Assembly (NCBI GenBank): GCA_025353305.1 | Contig: JANXQX010000198.1 | Location: forward strand, 1 to 5,936 | DNA length: 5,936 nt | DNA from: Holophagaceae bacterium | Lineage (GTDB): Bacteria; Acidobacteriota; Holophagae; Holophagales; Holophagaceae | Reading direction: 5' to 3' | In this document: in pieces, positions 5,765 to 5,936 of the stretch | How the letters are laid out: each line of letters starts with the position of its first letter | How positions within the stretch are numbered: the first letter of the stretch is position 1 | Notes under the pieces: model-generated | The model's input: the letters and a program-made list of their open reading frames with translations, nothing else | What the model was told of the DNA's origin: nothing | Database searches by the model: none | Translations under genes and position numbers: made by a program

Positions 5765-5936
5765 ATGGTCTTAAGATATGATCGCCGTGCACCTGAGCTA
5801 CTCCTTCAGGCACTGGAACCGGGTGGCTTTGCACACGGGCTGGTGCAATATGGTTGTAGTGGAATGTTTGGGCTGGACCTTCAATTGAGGGGAAAGTTGG
5901 CCAGTTTGTACATTGGGACAACGAAGGCAATTGATC
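5765..5936 (+). CDS. Unrecognised protein, N-terminal 57 codons (3' end outside window)
   Basis: A frame opening at ATG 5765, nine bases after the hydrolase stop, and still open at the window edge. A strong ribosome binding site supports it. The visible residues start MVLRYDRRAPELLLQALEPG and continue with FAHGLVQYG, FGLDLQLRG and SLYIGTTKAID. The pattern suggests a helix followed by beta-strands of a mixed alpha/beta protein. No membrane segment, signal peptide or known catalytic motif is recognisable in this part. Base composition is lower in GC than the body of the hydrolase gene. Its tight spacing suggests a shared transcript and perhaps a functional link to the hydrolase, but only the sequence beyond the window could show this. 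Confidence 0.65.
   Translation, partial: MVLRYDRRAPELLLQALEPGGFAHGLVQYGCSGMFGLDLQLRGKLASLYIGTTKAID

Noticed and set aside
1..5936. CRISPR array, tRNA, rRNA or insertion-sequence ends
   Set aside because: Reading both strands showed no regularly spaced direct repeats, no cloverleaf-like segments and no transposase or paired terminal inverted repeats.

Overview
The window is a stretch of mostly GC-rich bacterial DNA, compact and operon-like. Hand counts give 45 of 60 G+C at 4681-4740, against 22 of 60 at 661-720 and 19 of 60 at 901-960. There is no rRNA, tRNA, CRISPR array or recognisable insertion sequence. The DnaA/Hda-type fragment, clear Shine-Dalgarno sites and codon use fit a GC-rich Gram-negative bacterium. 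An Acidobacteriota (Holophaga/Geothrix-like) host is only a guess from gene style.

Layout. Positions 1-249 hold the 3' end of a DnaA/Hda-family AAA+ gene that stops before any DnaA DNA-binding domain. Positions 250-657 form a scarred zone. It holds a GC-rich gene remnant with no credible start (to 517). A second reading frame overlaps it by GTGA, has a strong ribosome binding site, and stops after 28 codons (514-600). Positions 658-1137 carry a markedly AT-rich gene on the + strand, whose product can be read as a small PD-(D/E)XK-like nuclease fold. On the - strand, 3418-1182 is a two-gene operon of paralogous leucine-rich-like repeat proteins (374 and 371 aa), coupled by an ATGA overlap. A 64-bp gap separates it from a divergent + strand group. 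That group has a TPR-like helical repeat protein (3483-4352), a beta-CASP metallo-beta-lactamase-fold RNase-J-like hydrolase (4439-5755), and the first 57 codons of an unrecognised gene (from 5765).

How the genes work together. Only the beta-CASP hydrolase has a fairly secure biochemical class, as a probable zinc-dependent RNA/DNA phosphodiesterase. The TPR-like gene ends 86 bp before it on the same strand and the unrecognised gene starts 9 bp after it, so the three are plausibly cotranscribed. The two repeat proteins are probably cytoplasmic binding proteins made together from one mRNA. The AT-rich gene between broken GC-rich remnants looks like an acquired cargo gene. A second drop in GC begins near the end of the hydrolase gene and runs to the window edge, so another junction may lie there. 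No complete known defence or mobile system can be shown from this sequence alone.
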